Assembly (NCBI GenBank): GCA_905250075.1
Contig: CAJNOP010000063.1
Location: forward strand, 125,577-189,576
Direction of reading: 5' to 3'
DNA from: Rotaria sp. Silwood1
Lineage: Eukaryota; Rotifera; Eurotatoria; Philodinida; Philodinidae
DNA length: 64,000 nt
Shown: in pieces, positions 1 to 15,299 of the stretch
How the letters are laid out: each line of letters begins with the position of its first letter
How positions within the stretch are numbered: the stretch's first letter is position 1
Notes under the pieces: generated by a model
Seen by the model: the letters and a program-made list of their open reading frames with translations, nothing else
The model's database searches: none
Told to the model about the DNA's origin: nothing
Made by a program: the position numbers and the translations under genes

Positions 1-3000
1 GCTTGAATTAAGATGATCAATTAATGTATTTATTTCACGACGAATTCCTTCCGGATAATTTTTATCAAGTAATCGTTGTAATGTCTATAAGAATAATCAA
101 TTAATTTCATAGTCTATTCAATTATTTTCTTACAGCTAATAATTTTGTTGCATTAAATATTGGTAAAAGTGCATCAGTATCTTTTTCATCGAAAAGATTA
201 CGTAATAATGATAGTAAACATAGAAGAAATTGTTCATCTGTACATTGATCAAGTAATGAATAAATACGATCAATTGTTAATCCTTAAAAACAAAGAAAAC
301 TTTGTTTTTTTTCTTTTATGAATATTACGATTCTAATTGAAATTCCAGATTGTATTCGAACAAAATTAGAATTTCAATTTCGTCTGAATGAAACTAGAAC
401 TATATTAAAACTAAACTGATCAAGTTGAAGACAATTTGAGGAACGTACTATTTTATATTCATTTTTCTCTCTTTCTATTCGAATAAAAAAATTCAAATAT
501 TGAATGTACCAAAACGTGTTGGGTTAGTCCCGAAAGTTTTGTATCTGATGAGCTGTAGTTGTCTGAGAAATATATCGGGTACACTATTGAGAGTATCGAA
601 ATACAGTTCGACACGGTCGAGATCGAAGTTCGAATTCAAAAATCTTGGACCCGACGAGCTCAAGAGCATACCTCGAAAATGCTTGTCTACTAGTGATACA
701 TCATATTTTAAAATAACAAAAAGTTAGGCCCTAGTATAAGAAGAAGAAAGTTTTTGCTCGATTAAATGTCATACGGTCGAGAAATGTGGGTGATTCTTAA
801 CCTTTTTTTAAAACTCATTTTTTTAAGAACAGCGAAATAATAAGTAAACTTTGACGACTTTTGGTTTTCTTCCTTTTATATTTATACTTCAAAGTGCATA
901 TATATAGCAGTAAAAAACAGAAATGAAAAACTCGAAATTTTTGATCAAAAAAGTGAGAGTTTCTTATATACATAGCAGATTCTCTACGGAAAGCTGATTT
1001 GAGTTACTCCTTTATTAATTTTAAAAATATTATAAATTAATCACGATCTTCTCAGAAAAAAAATTTGCTGATTTCGACTGTTTAATCGTACGATAATTGG
1101 ACATAAAAACGCTCTGATTTTTACATGATTTCGATGATATGACCTCTTAGGTTACTTGTGACAATTTGTTTTAATTCTTCAGGTTAAACTAATTTTAAAG
1201 CAACTAAATATTCAATAATAAAAATATTTTCTAATTTATTCTATCGACAAACTAACTTATACCAATACTTGATATAAATGATATTTTTTGAAATAAAATA
1301 AAACTCATTATTTCATCATAACATATATATTTAAATAATTGAAATTTTTTTACCATTGATTATATCTTGTTTAATTTTAAGTACTGATAAATACGAAAGA
1401 TTTCGTAAAGCCCATATACTATTTATACACAAATCATGATCTGTATGTGTAAGAAGATTAAGAAGTATTTCAAGTATACCACCATTGAGTAACCTCTAAA
1501 TTCAATTGATAGAATATAATCAAAGAAATATTTGTTTTGTTTTTCTCTTTAATAATTTACCGTTCGACAAGTCGAAAATTCAAGAACAATATTACTAATA
1601 ACACACGATGATATTTTCACAATAGATAAATCACTTGATTTAATAGCATCGAGTAAAATATCACAAATTGTATCATTAAATGTTGTACGAAGTTGATGAA
1701 CACTTCGTGATAAACCATGAAAAAGACGAAGAGCAGCTAATTGAAGTGTCACATGAGGTGAACGACAGCAATCGATTGCTGTTGAGATTAAATCTAAACA
1801 TTTATATTGATTTATTAAATAAGTATTTCTTAAAATATTTATAATTTTTTTTTTAATTAAAATATAATTATATCTAAGATTAATTAGAGCATTAGTGAAG
1901 TTACTAATAGACAATCCGAAAAAAATATTCTACTTTCATCAAGATTTTCTTAGCTATTTGTGACCATACTTATTCGATTAGGTTTGCTATTAAAATGATT
2001 CAACGGATGGCTACTGAAAGCTGAAAAATACTTATACCGTCTCTTGAAGACATGAAAAGTAATTTAAATCTAATTAAGTTCTAGTTTTTATGTGTAATTT
2101 ATCGTGAAGTTTATTAGACCAGTTAGTATAAACTGTATTACCAACCTCTCTTTAAAAAAAACTCAGATAATACTCAGAAAAAATTTCCTCATTTGCCTGA
2201 AATTCAAAATAACCATCAACATTCTTCAAAATCTCTTTCGAGTTATTGCATGCATGCGCACTATTGGCATGATCAGAAAAAAGTTGTAAAAAGAACTTCA
2301 CACATCTCATTGCTTCTGAAAGAATGATGGACATTCTTTGATAATGCTTCTAGAAAGCGCTCAAGTTAGAAAAAAACAGCATACATTACACTACTTTAAC
2401 CTACTATGAGTTACTTCAAACTACATTCAACTACTTCAAAGTTTTATAATATAAACGCAATAGCACATCTAGATTTTGTGATTATAAGTCGTTTTGTTTC
2501 TATAAATCAATAATATGAAATTAAAAAAAAAATTAGATGTCCGCCAACTCCAATTAACCAAATACTAAGTCGATCAATCGAATTGATACTGTAGCATACC
2601 TTGAAAACATTCAATCTACATAAGAGAAAAAGCAATACAAATTATCATATGATAGAAGTATGTAAAAGGAATCTTTTTCTGAATGTTTGAATCAAAATTT
2701 TTTCGACTTTTGGTATTGCTTCGAAGTTTCCTCTAACAAATATCACATAAATCATGATTCTTCGTTATTAGTTAGTAAGTTTATTAAAATCAACTATCGC
2801 TGTAATTCTTCTCATTATACAACATTTTCCTAATCATGAACTCCCAACACCGCTCAACCCAACCAATTTTCCATGACTTTAATTTTAGAAAAAAAAAAGT
2901 CCTGTTTCATATAGAAAGGCTCCTTAAATGATTTATTAGGAAAAACATAGATGATTCCATAGGGAACATTGACCTTCGAGTCGAAAAGTATTTTAAACTT

Positions 3001-6000
3001 CTTCTCAATACTTTACAATACGTTTTTACTTTGACGTATTTTTCGATTTCCGTCTCGTTACGTCATCAAATCGTACTAACGAGGAAAAGTTCGTAACCGT
3101 ATAATCGATTTTCTCAACAAATCTAGTGGGTTTTAGGTAATTAAATATACTGATTTCGAATATCAATACGAGACCTACGGATAGAACTCTAGAAGCCCTA
3201 TTCTGACAAAAAAAAACAGTTTTTCCTTTGCTAGAAAATTTTTCTCCTCAAAAACTTTTTTGATCCGTTTAGACTTACGACACGTTGGATTGACTGTAAA
3301 ATACTACGCCATTGCCTTTGGAAATCATTCCTGAGCTCATCAGAAACATAATTCTTTCTTTTTCTTATTGGTTTGTAGAACAAAATGTACTGCTATTTCT
3401 GTGTAAAAATCAAAAAGGAAAAGAAACAGTTGTTTCTGATTGCCTCAGTAATGATTCCCCAACGCAGAAAAGTAATGTTTTATGATGAATTCGATATGCT
3501 CCACAATATAGGTTGAATCAAACAACGGCATGAGCAGGGTCAATTACCTGTAAGGAAATAGATTTGGAAAAAAAAGTGATAAGAGGGTTAGGGATCTTTC
3601 TTGGTAAAATATATTATATAGTTACCATAGGTATCATATTTTTATGAAATCTACCCTACTTCAAAATAATGTCAACGCATTTTATCGAACCTAATATTTA
3701 TTTTTTCGTTTTCGATCATATTTATTTGCTCTTCTATACTTTATATCTAATAACTTATTCATTAATATTCTAAAAAACAATCATACTTTCTTGTTCGGCA
3801 ATACGTTTTTTAATATCTTCATGATGTGATGAAAGAACAGCAAGTAATGTTAATGATGATGAACGTATTTGTACAATAGCTGATTCATCAACATGTTCAT
3901 CAAGAACTTTTGTTGGTGTAAATATATAAATAAATAATTTACTTAATAATTGTTCTGTATACATAGCTATATGATGTAATGTACTATTTCCATTAAGTAA
4001 ATAAATAAGTGTATCAAGACATTCAATATATAAATAAACACATTTATTTATAATTGATTTTGTACATAAATGTATTAATGTTGTCAATGATTCAAGTGAA
4101 ACAGATGGATAATCAGCTGATAGCACCTTTGTTTTACAAAGATTAACAAAAAATTTTGCTGCATAATATGATATAACAACAGGTCGATGAATTTTAATTA
4201 ATAAACTTGATATTATTTCACATAATGTTTGATTTGTTTCAGTATGAATTGTATCATGTAATTGTTGAGCAATAACAGCATTTTCATAACATAATGAACA
4301 AAAAAGTTTCAAACAAGCTCCAACAATATATTCACTTATAAGACTAAAAAAAAAGAAAATTAATCAATATCGATATTGAATGAAATATTTTTCTATTTCA
4401 ATTCATAAAATAATTCTAGATAATCTTTGTCAATTATAGATCAAGCAAATTTTTATGAATATTGCAAAAGTCTAACACTATGTCAACTAATATCAAGTTA
4501 GAATAAATATCTAGTGAAGTAGAATTAAACTATTTTGATTGTAGTAAAACTTAACATGTCTGATTAAAAAAAAAATTTTCAAGTAAACTTTGGTTACAGA
4601 TAAACTAGTAAAATATTGATCGGCATGAATTTTAGCTAAAGATTAGTGACGAAATCAAATGAGTATCTACATCAAATCAACAAGTTGAATTCAATAATCA
4701 AATATTTGAAATCCAAATATTCACAGAACCACACATATCAAATAATTCTCTTGCTGATGATGCTACCAAAAATACACAAATGTAGCCAATATCTGAATAT
4801 CTCTAAAAGTCTTCAATAATTCTATTCAACTTTCATATTTGATATTAGTATCCTACTCTTCGTATCTCTCTCATAAGGATATACTAGTAATAATTGATCG
4901 CCGCTACCCGATCTAATGATGAAACCAATGAATAAGTCAAAAGTTTACGATGAAGACAAATATGTTAGTTAATTCAGGCTTCATTATAATGACGGCAACT
5001 AATAGTATGAAAAAGTCAGTCGTCACATGTTCATTGAGACTGACTACTGACTGATTATCGTTATCGTAGTTTCTCTAGTCTCAAATTCATAAGATGTAGT
5101 TCGTACTGAAGTTTTGATATTGCTTGTTGTATTTCGAAATTTTATTTTTGAGTGAAAGAACAATTGAAGATCGATCTTTACAAACAGTTTTGACCAATGT
5201 TTTTCTTCAAAATACAATCAAAACTCATTGAAAAACAAAATATGAATTAGTTCCTTATATGCAGTAAAAATCTTCTACGTTATATGATAAAGTTAAATCT
5301 TTTGTAGAATAGATTTCATTAAGATAGACTTAAAAATATTCATATTTGATTATGTATCATGTGTTTTCTTGAATATTATAAATTATTTTGTATTTATTTA
5401 TTAATTTATTTACCTGATTTGACTAATTTTATTATTAATATAATTAGTTTGTTGTTTATCATTAATGTTTTCTACAAGTAAATGCATAATAGCTGGTATA
5501 ATATTTTTATTAATCAATTGTTTTTGTCGTTCATTATTAGCACATAAACAACATAAAATTTCTACAATTGATAATTGTGTAGATTTCGATATTGATAATA
5601 AACGAATAAGTACATCAAATAATTGAGAATTTTCAAATAAAATATCAATAGGTGAAAATTGTTCATTAGAAATAATTTGTGTAGTTGAAGAAAAATCTTC
5701 TGATTGTGTTATTAATGATGGAGGTTTATGTATATCTTGATCACATAAAAGTACAAATGGTATTGGTGTTAAAAATGGATTTGAATAATCAATTTGTGAT
5801 AATGTTGTTGTTGATGATGATGATGATGATAATTTTGGAAGAAAAAATGAACGTAAACATCGAAGACATGATTCACATAAATTAATTGAATCAATTTCTA
5901 ATGATAATAATGAAAATAAATGTTGTATACAACCAAGTTCAATTAAACGATTAACAATATTTTTATTATTTGATTTAACAAATGATGATATACAATCAAT

Positions 6001-7409
6001 TATTTCTATCAGTAATTCTGTATGATTTAATGATGAAAATTCTTTAAGTAAATTAAAAAGTGTTTCAGCTGTACCAACATGAAAAAATGCTGTTTTACAA
6101 CGTTTTGAACCAATTACTAAGTTCTTAACCTAAAAGAAAAATATAGATACGATTAGAAAATTTGTACTTATATTCAAATACAGAGTCATACAATACGATT
6201 GGATACGTTTATAAATTTTATAATATTTAAAATATCAGTCTTAATAATTTTTCATTTATTACACCTGATCTTAGTCATTACATCTATCTTAAACATGAAT
6301 TTGAGTATGGGTCATGAGGGTACCTTTAAAGAAAGAATGAAAAGTCACGCATGATATTCATATTCGAGAAGAACATAGTTGGATTCATAAGTTTTTAAAT
6401 CTGTCTTAATTTCAATTCTATTCTTAGCTAGATCGATATAATTCAAATCATAATACAGACAAAAAAATCAAGAATAATAAATTGAAATAAAAAACATCTC
6501 AGAAGTAACAATCAAAGTATTCATAAATGTTCTTGTGTCTTTTGTTCGAAGAAAAACGAACACGAACTATACTATTATGTCCTTTATTGTAGAAAAATTA
6601 TTTACATCATGATCGATTTAATCAAACTTAATAGAATATGAATACCTTTTTCTTATTAATATAAATGGAGTAACAATACAATAAATCATAACTAGAAAAA
6701 CATTAATTTATATATACATCATCTTTCTAATATAATAATAGATTAGGCATTGTCTATTATGTGCAATCGAATAAATATTACCAAGAAGATTAGAATATTT
6801 GAATAACAATCATTTAGAACTAGACAAACTGTAATAGTATTAATTTTTGTTTTAATTTGATTTGATTTAAATTTTAAAAAATTCGAATCAAGTCTATTAT
6901 AAATTTATACTGATCAATATGTAGAATATTAGTCTCTCTATAATCTTATGACTGTTGCTATTACGTAGTTATTAACATTCCACTCGAATTGAATACTACA
7001 GATGTCGATCTAAATACAATGATTATTGGAAAATTGAGTACTAATCTAATTATTTAAAATGCTAAAATATGTTCTAATAGTTTTTATAATTAATGAAAAT
7101 GATGAGACTAATCGGTAAATTTTCGGTAATACAAAAAGTTGTTTTCAACACAGAAGTTTAAATCAAAATAATGAAAAAATAATTACGTATAACTCAAAGA
7201 ATTTAATTCTTTGTATGTATTTATCAATGTTTAATTATTTTTCTTTTTGAATAAGAATATTTAAAAAAATTTAATGTTCATTAACACTATTTATATTATT
7301 TTACCTCGATAACAGCACGTATTCGTTGTTCTTCTTCACCATTTTCAACAAGTTTTTTCAATAAAATTTCTTCTTCTTGTGTAGGTAAATCATCATCATA
7401 CGAAGGCAT
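1..7409 (-). CDS. ARMC8: ARMC8 orthologue, armadillo-repeat subunit of the CTLH/GID E3 ubiquitin ligase (C-terminus beyond left edge)
   Basis: Seven minus-strand exons join in frame: 7409-7305, 6129-5414, 4343-3787, 1793-1561, 1495-1354, 282-134 and 84-1, encoding about 662 residues with the end off the window. The start is the ATG at 7409-7407, followed by an acidic N-terminus (MPSYDDD). Several stretches align with vertebrate ARMC8 from memory: VKNLVIGSK near residue 36, HEDIKKRIAEQE just before the exon 3/4 junction, LSRSVHQLRTTF and VLEFS in exon 4, and LLSLLRNLF in exon 6. The protein is all helical armadillo-type repeats. In other animals ARMC8 is a scaffold subunit of the CTLH complex, in nucleus and cytoplasm. 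Human ARMC8 is 673 residues and by alignment roughly 120 residues should lie left of the window. The exon 2 insert rich in Ser and Thr (near residues 110-190) is longer than I expect. Large introns at 283-1353, 1794-3786, 4344-5413 and 6130-7304 contain nothing I recognise. Confidence 0.9.
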
Positions 7410-8842
7410 AGTTAATTAATATATTTTTCAAAAGAAATATCTCGATCAGCTGTTATAAATCGACAAAAAAAATAACAAATAACAACACGTTTGGAGTATC
7501 TATGTAATGTATCAATAAAAAAAGTATAAAAAAATGTCTAAAGATATGATTGGTTAGTTAAAGAGACAAATAAAAATGAATATAGAAATTTATGTTAGTG
7601 AATGAATTTCGTTATTTATTTAAAAAAAACACGCACACGCACAACATGATGATCATTTATATCTTACGTTCTCACACTTCATCATCTGTACATAAATTGT
7701 ACAAGTGAGAATAATACAAAAAAAAAAAAATAGAAATATTTATTTTATGTCACTCTCGTTCGGCATTCCTTGTTTTTTCTTCTCTCAATCCTGTATCGTT
7801 CGGTTTTGTTTATTCTTGCCCATTTATCTTATTCATAACAATAACATGTTGATCATTATTTAAATTCAGTAATATTATTAGTATGATTCACGTTCTTTTA
7901 AATCCATGTGTTAAAGTCATTCTGTTTATGTGCAACGTTATACGTGTAATATTTTGTTATACTGTTTTAAACATATATAGCAACTTTTGTCAAATGTACT
8001 TCTATTTTTGCTGATATACTCATTTATTTTTTATTATCGTGTATGTGTGATTATTTATTTTTCATTGTAAAAATTTTGTTTTAAATAAAATAATATAGGC
8101 AATAGAAAATAATGCTCATTTTTTTTTGTTCGGCGACTATTTTGTCAATCTCAATAGTCTATAATTAAAAGTTTGAAATAAGTTAACAGTATATTGTTAA
8201 TTGTAGTGTCGATATGATCATAAAAAAAAGAATAACAGTTTTCTTATTGTAAATGTCATTCCTTTTTTTTTTATTATATGTATGATTGAAATTGATTTAT
8301 ATATATATATTTGAATGAATACTGAAAATGTTGTATATTTTGTAAACGAAATGCAAATATCAATAGTTATATAGTATATCAGTCTCTAAATGTTCCTGTT
8401 AACAGCGACAATATTTCTTTATCGTTTTTGTTTCTAGTTGATCGTTAGAATAAATATTCCTGCTGTTGTCATCCACCATCTGGCAAAAATAGGATAGAAG
8501 ACTCTTGTCCTTTGAATGGTGTCTTGTAAGTCGTCAATAAACAGGCCTCTCTTTCCTCCCCCCCCACAACAAAATACAAGAGAACAAGAATAGACAGAAA
8601 AGGATAAGACAAAAAATATAAGGAAAAAGGAAAAAAGAAATGCAGAAACGACAATAACAACATCATTTATTTTATTCAAGGTAAATAAGTTCTAACCGAA
8701 AAATTCCATAGTTATTTTAAAAAAATATTCTAATAACAGAACAATACAATTTAACTGATATTAACTAATATCGATTAATTTATTAAGTTTAGCATTGGTG
8801 TTTTTTTTTCTTCATACAGTTTTTTTTACATAAATAAACTAG
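7410..8842. promoter_or_regulatory. Divergent intergenic region between ARMC8 and LARP4
   Basis: This 1.4 kb spacer separates the two divergent start codons and must contain both 5' regions. It is AT-rich, with A and T runs, a short (TA)n run near 8300 and an eight-C run near 8560. Open frames here (for example 8434-8679 on the minus strand) are hydrophobic and low in complexity, and look like chance. A splice-acceptor-like AG ends directly before the LARP4 ATG. No core promoter element can be named with confidence. Confidence 0.4.
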
Positions 8843-11800
8843 ATGAATTATGAAATGGAATCTTATCTACAACAACATCAATCTCATATCTATCAGGGTA
8901 AAGTTGATTAGTCGTATTCTGTTCGTAGTTTAGCTCAAAAACAATAATTTATGTCCACATGTCATTTTTCTTGCCAAGCAGAAGATCGATGTATAACTAT
9001 TATGACAGATTTCAATGAGTTTAAGATTTTTATTATTAGAACTTACGAAACCTATTTGAGAATATTCGGTAATATATATAAAAAAATATTTTCAATCTTA
9101 TCCAATATCTTAAAAACTAAGTACAAAAAAAAATTTTAATCGATCTAAATTCATCATAGTAGTTTCATCTAAAATCAACAAACAGTTATGTTTACATATT
9201 CTAATTAATATGATATTATTCATTTTTCAGCTCTTCGTTTGTTTAGTCTCTACATAATATTATCTTTATTATTCTTTTAGTCCATCCATTGATAAACAAA
9301 GTTTTTCAAGTACAGCAACAATCAGAATCAAATTTTACTGGAATAAATAATCGTATAACTATGTTTAATATAACTGATCAACTATCAACAGTTTCCAATG
9401 CAAATTATCGAACAATATCAGGTAAAAATGTTTTTTTTTGTTTATTTCAACTAACAAAAAAAAATATAGATCATCAAATACAACTTTCATCAGAACAATT
9501 AAGAGAAAAATTACGAAAACAACTTGAATATTATTTTTCTAGGTAAATTTTTTCAATATCAATAAAACAAAATAACTAAAATATTTTCTTTTGTTTTATG
9601 ACATAAAGAGAAAATATGATTCATGATAGTTATTTACAATCACAAATGGATGCTGATAATTATGTACCAATATCTTTAATTGCTAATTTTAAACTTATTA
9701 AATGTCTTACACATGATTTACAATTAATTATTGATGTTCTTAAAGGTAAAAATACAATAGAGATTTATTATAATCTAATCAAAATATTCAATTACAGTTA
9801 CCTCTTCTACAGCTATATGGAGAATAATTCATTCAAGATTTTTAACAACTCTTTGAGTAGATAGATCTCAATAAGTAAAGCAGGATTTGTCATAGAATCA
9901 AAGCTCTTGGATGATGAGGTCAGAATGACATCAGTTTTTTTGTCTTCATTACTCTCAGATACTATGCTCGATCAAGCTAAAAATCTTTTTATGGATGTTG
10001 GAAACTATTTTAAGTGATTATCTCGTTTTTCTTTCACTTCATTGACACACCTTTTTAAAAAAAGACTTGTTTTTTGTTTTTACTAGGACAAATTTTGTAA
10101 AATATAAGAAAAAAAAAGTTCATTGTCTATTACTATACTGGTAAAATGGAAGTGAAATAAAATTTATTTTTCGTTATCTTGGTAAATACTTATCGTTGTC
10201 TTTTCTTTCTATTGATTTTTGCCTACTGCGCATTTGATGACGTTGTTATCACGCTTGAAGAGTACTTTTACTTAAACATCTGCGAAATTCCTACAGTTAG
10301 AGAAAAATAACATATTGATGGAAAGTTATCAACTGTTCTCATGTCAATTTTAGATAAATGAAGAAGATGTGAGAGAGAACGGAATGTTATTGACAAATGA
10401 ACAAATGCAAGACACATAGTATTCTTTTCGAATTAATTATATATGTTGATCGTACATTTCAAAAATTGTATTTTTTAAAGTCAAAAACATTTTCAAAAAT
10501 ATTTTTACTTCATAGATTGATAGAGGTTGGTTCATAGTAGATAGATCAATGAAAAATAAAATATTATAAAAATTTTGATTTTCATGTTGAGAAGGGAGAC
10601 GATACTCTTAATGAAAACCAATCATTATTATTTTGTTATTTTATGAAACACAATCTACAATGAATATTGAAGTATAGGGATAGAAATTTGCACCCGTCGT
10701 CATCTTCTCCTTTCATCAACCGTGCTAGACATTGTTGAAATATGATGACAGAACGTATGTCAATAACGTCTTATTATACCATATGAACTCTTTCTTTATT
10801 GCATTTCTAGAGAATTAAATAAAAGGATTGGAAAGAAATATCTCCCAAGATAGATAAAATAAAACAATCTGCGTCTGATAAGTAACAGCAGTTAGATCGA
10901 ATTTCACATTTTAATCTCTAAGGAATTATACTAACGACTTTTATGATTATATTTAAACTCATTATATACTTTATATTACGTAGAAATTTTTGTTTTAGAA
11001 TCACCATCAGTTGAAGTCGATATTGAAGAGAAAAAAGTTCGTTCATCAGATAATCCAATATATCTTCCAACACGAAAACGTTGTATTATTATATTACGTA
11101 ATGTACCATTAGATGCAACAGAAAATGAAATATTAGAATTATTTTTACATAAATCTTGTTCAGTATCAGCTATTGCATGTGAACGAGTATTAGAATCAAA
11201 TCATTCAGATTGTTGGTATGTAACATTTAATAGTGAAGATGATGCACAAAATGCATTTTTATATCTAACAAGAGAAAGTATTTCAATACGTGGTCAAAAA
11301 ATTTTGGTAAAATCATATTTTTTTTTTTTGTTTAGAAAAACAAAACTTTATTTTTGTGTTTCATAGGCACGAATGAAAGCATGTCTATGGCAAAAACCTG
11401 TCGTACCATCAAACGATAGTATAAAAGATTCATCTATACCGAAAAATTCTTCAGTACCTCCAATACAAGAACAAACAACTCCTGTTTATATGCAAGCAAT
11501 ACCAATAAATCCTACAAATCAATCATCATATACTGGAAATCTATCACAACAAACAACATTTAAACCTCGTCATGTACAAGTATTACAACAATATTTACCA
11601 GTGAATTATAATTCTAATATATCTCTATATCCACATAATGTACCATCCACACTTTTATTTACAACAAATATGCAATCATTAACTATGAATTATCATCCAC
11701 AAACACAATTTCTAAATAGAAATGTAAATTTTTGATATAGAATATAATATTTTGCTAATGTATTTATTTTTTTTTAGCATTCTATTTTTCCAATTAATTT

Positions 11801-13376
11801 TTGGTATATACCACCAACAACAGATTCATATTCACCTATGGTAAAAATAAATTTCTTAATTTACAGTGTTGCGAAAAATTATAAAGTCACCAAGTACTGT
11901 TGACTACTTTCGAATTTTATTCTTTATCAATATCTTTTCGTTTCAAATTCACTGCTAATGTCTATCTCTTAGTTGCCGTGACTTTTTTTCTGCCATGTAA
12001 GGAAAAATGTATGCAGTATAAAATCAAGACACTAATTTATTATTAAAAAATGAGATATGTCGTAAGTGAAAGAAAAATGACTGTACAACATATATGACCT
12101 CCGCCGATAGACTAATTCTAATAAGATAGCATTCTTTGAAATAAGTCATATGAACTGATCATTTGATTAGAACTATTTTCACTTGTTTCTATAATGCGGA
12201 CATGTATTCGATTCGTGGTCGTTTTTGCCCTCCAATTATGGAAAAACGTTCGTAATCAGGAAAACACGCTGCCAATATATTGGCAGTGAATGTGAAACGA
12301 AAAAAATGTTGATCAACAATGGTGAATCCACGATTTTTATGATAACAGACGATCCGATGAAGATAAGGGACTATCATAATCATAGAATGTGTTTAGTAGC
12401 TCATTAGAAGTAGTATTAGCTCAATTTAAACTACTTCTACCTAGGAGCCACGCAGAAAAATCTTTTTGCGGCGGTTGGTGATGTTTTTAATTTTTCATAA
12501 TACTATACTACGAACGAAAACTTGATCAAGAAGAATTTATTTTCTTTTTACAGTTTGTTCGTCCCAAATCTTTAATTCGAGTAGGAAAGTTTTCATACTT
12601 ATTTTAGTTTAACCTTATTATTGAATGCATAGGTATCATAGTAAATTGCAATTTATCATTTCGTAGAATGATTCAAAAAGATTTTAAACCTCACTAGATA
12701 TAGTACTTGCATGTATTTTAGCTTTAAAAAATTAGGCAAAACAAAGTAGTCAATTATAATCTGTAAATAATAAGAGAAAAGTTGATGTCATTTTTCTAGC
12801 AATTGTAATAACAAGATGAAAGTTCGATTTTGTTGTATATTCATAAAAAAAAAGAAAAAGAAAACTTTCAATAACCTATTTCCATTTATTATTTTCAGTC
12901 TTATAATATTCAATCTAAAACTCGAATAACAACAGCATCTAAACCACGGTAAATCATAAATGAATATAATTAATAAAAACTTCTTTTTTATAATTTATTA
13001 GTAATACAACAAAAATAATTTCTGATCATGTAGAACTGTCAAACATTAATAATCATTCAAATGAATTACTGAATTCATATCAAAACAATACTTCACAGTT
13101 CGTTTTCTTTTTTATTATCATAAATAAAAATCGAATTTGTCTTGTACTTTTAGTTTTGAAGATACTAATTCATCAATTTCTCATAATGAAACATTTTCAT
13201 CCGATAAATCGACTATGGATGATTATCAAAATTCAAACACTGAATGTCGTTCATCAACGGAAATATCTAATGATAATATATGTAAATTGAAACAAACCGA
13301 AATAAATGATTCATTAATATCTCGATCTATGGAACAATTAACTACGACAAATGATTCTACTGCTCAACATGATTAA
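8843..13376 (+). CDS. LARP4: La-related protein of the LARP4/4B family (La motif plus RRM)
   Basis: Ten exons close in frame to 500 residues: 8843-8897, 9281-9421, 9470-9542, 9609-9745, 10999-11306, 11367-11723, 11778-11840, 12899-12948, 13002-13097 and 13154-13376. The La motif starts near residue 75 and contains QLEYYFSREN, SQMDADNYVPI and LIANFKLIKCLT, a close match to the LARP4 version (YYFSREN rather than the FYFSD of La itself). The RRM-like domain follows at about 163-240 (RKRCIIILRNVP, CWYVTFNSEDDAQNAF). LARP4 proteins bind poly(A) mRNA, PABP and RACK1 and stabilise messages in the cytoplasm. The rest is Asn/Gln/Ser-rich and probably disordered. I could not find the variant PAM2 motif known from vertebrate LARP4. 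The penultimate intron uses a weak donor (GTTCGT at 13098), so the last two exons are less certain. An AATAAA lies at 13383, just after the stop. Confidence 0.87.
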
Positions 13377-15299
13377 TATCGAAATAAAAAATTATCATCA
13401 GAATTAACAAATAGTGCATCATTTCCTTCTTCTAACAATTACAAAGAGACAAAAAAAAAATACAGACTTTTTTATATGTTTGGTACTATAGAGATTACGA
13501 TATTTTGTCTTACAGAGATAGATTTTTGCGTATTAGATAAATGAATTTCCCGACTTGTGTTGTTCTTGTTTTTTTTTTTTCTAACGCAAAATTTGTTTAT
13601 ATTTATATCTTAAGAATGCTGTAGATGATATGAAGGATGAATAAGAAGAAATAAAATATGCATGACTTTCTCTCAGAGAAGGCTCTAGATGTTTTAAAGA
13701 TATTGAAGTTCAAGGATTTTTGTTCAGTCGGTTCAAGTAGATAAATTTTGTCAAGCAAAAAGAAGAAAGTTTTTTTCCGGAAGAAAAAAAAAAAGAGTTT
13801 ATCTCATCTAAGTGATGAACGATTATCAATACGTTTCATTCAACAGTCCACAACACCAAGCTACTTTACAATAGTCCAATCTATTTGTAATTGTCCAAGT
13901 TAGACGTATGTCTATTCGTTCGCATCATGAATCTGTTGCAGGAATACGCGCAATTCACGCTTTTTATTACAGAAGCTGTTACAGCATTCTATTGGTAAGA
14001 CATTTTTTCAAAAGATTGTACATAAAATGCTGAAAGTCGAGAGAATGGATTTATGTATGCATCGAGAGACTCCACAAGACTACCTATCAAGTCGGTATCC
14101 AGTAAAATTTTGATTTTCGATATAATTATTTAAAATAAAAGGTCTAGTCAAACCATAGCTAAATGCAAACTATTAGGTCTTTCTGACTTGTCTGTGAAAA
14201 ATACTAATATATGCAAGTGACACACCTCCTGACACTGCATCCAAAAATCAGTTTCTTAAGGATGTTCTTAGTATTTTTCGCTTTTTTTCGCGTCCAATTC
14301 TTCGTTCAAGCTCGGAAACGTCTAAAAAGATGTGGAAATATCTTCTTTGTCTAAGTGGATAACGTATTCAGCTCGACAATACCGTTCACCAAATGATAAT
14401 ACTAATTCACAGATAAAACTGACAAGTTTCTAAAATGAACATTTTGTAGTATTTCGACTGCAGCCACGCTGAACCAAACCATTTCAAAAAAAACTTATGT
14501 ATATTTTCTGAAAGCTTTTGAAATTCTGCATCGCCTCAGGTATTACTGGAATAAACAAAAACACCAGTGAGAATAGTTACTCTATACCACAAATGTATGT
14601 ATTCAGATCCATGATCAGAATATTATATATTTTATGTCCATCTATATAAAAAAATATGACTTCATATCGGTCATCAGTATTAAAAATTGACTGCAAAAAA
14701 CATTTATTTGATAGAACGTAAAGCTAATCAAGTGAAAAATGTTCTATTGAATACAGATATTTGAAGCATATCTTAATGTATTTATTTATAGACATTCCTC
14801 TAAGCATGTCTGGTCTCACGAGAAATTATGTAACCGAATTTTTTACTATATTTAGAACCAATGAGCTGTTAGCTTCAAAAGTACGTATGCAGCTTTTTCA
14901 AGTGTTTTTGTGTTTTTGAAAAAATGTGTCATGTCAAACCTTTTAAGGTTTTAGCAAAATCTACTTTTATCTCGAGCTTTCTCTTCTGGCTCAAAAGATG
15001 GCTCTACTCACACAAAAAAGGAGTTTCTTTAACATCAAAACGGCAGTTGTTTTGATATGATTATGGCCGTCAATGAGAAATTACGCCAGTAAAATAATGC
15101 TATTGAACACTTACCATCCAGAACAAATACTAAGATAGACAAAAACTAATCTATACGTTATCGTCTATAACTCTGCTCATTCCGACTTGTCTCGAATTGT
15201 AAAAAAACAGATATTACCTTTCTTCTCCAAATTAGACACTATTGTCACTTAACACCACTCAAAATAAAGACAACGACACCTTATTATATAAAAACAAGT

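Noticed and set aside
545..570. Hammerhead-ribozyme-like core (CTGATGAG followed 14 bp later by GAAA) in an ARMC8 intron
   Set aside because: The bases that should form stem II do not pair (first G against last A) and no stems I or III could be drawn.
8434..8679. Hydrophobic minus-strand frames in the ARMC8-LARP4 spacer
   Set aside because: Overlapping frames of similar length over a purine-rich strand; composition explained by base bias.
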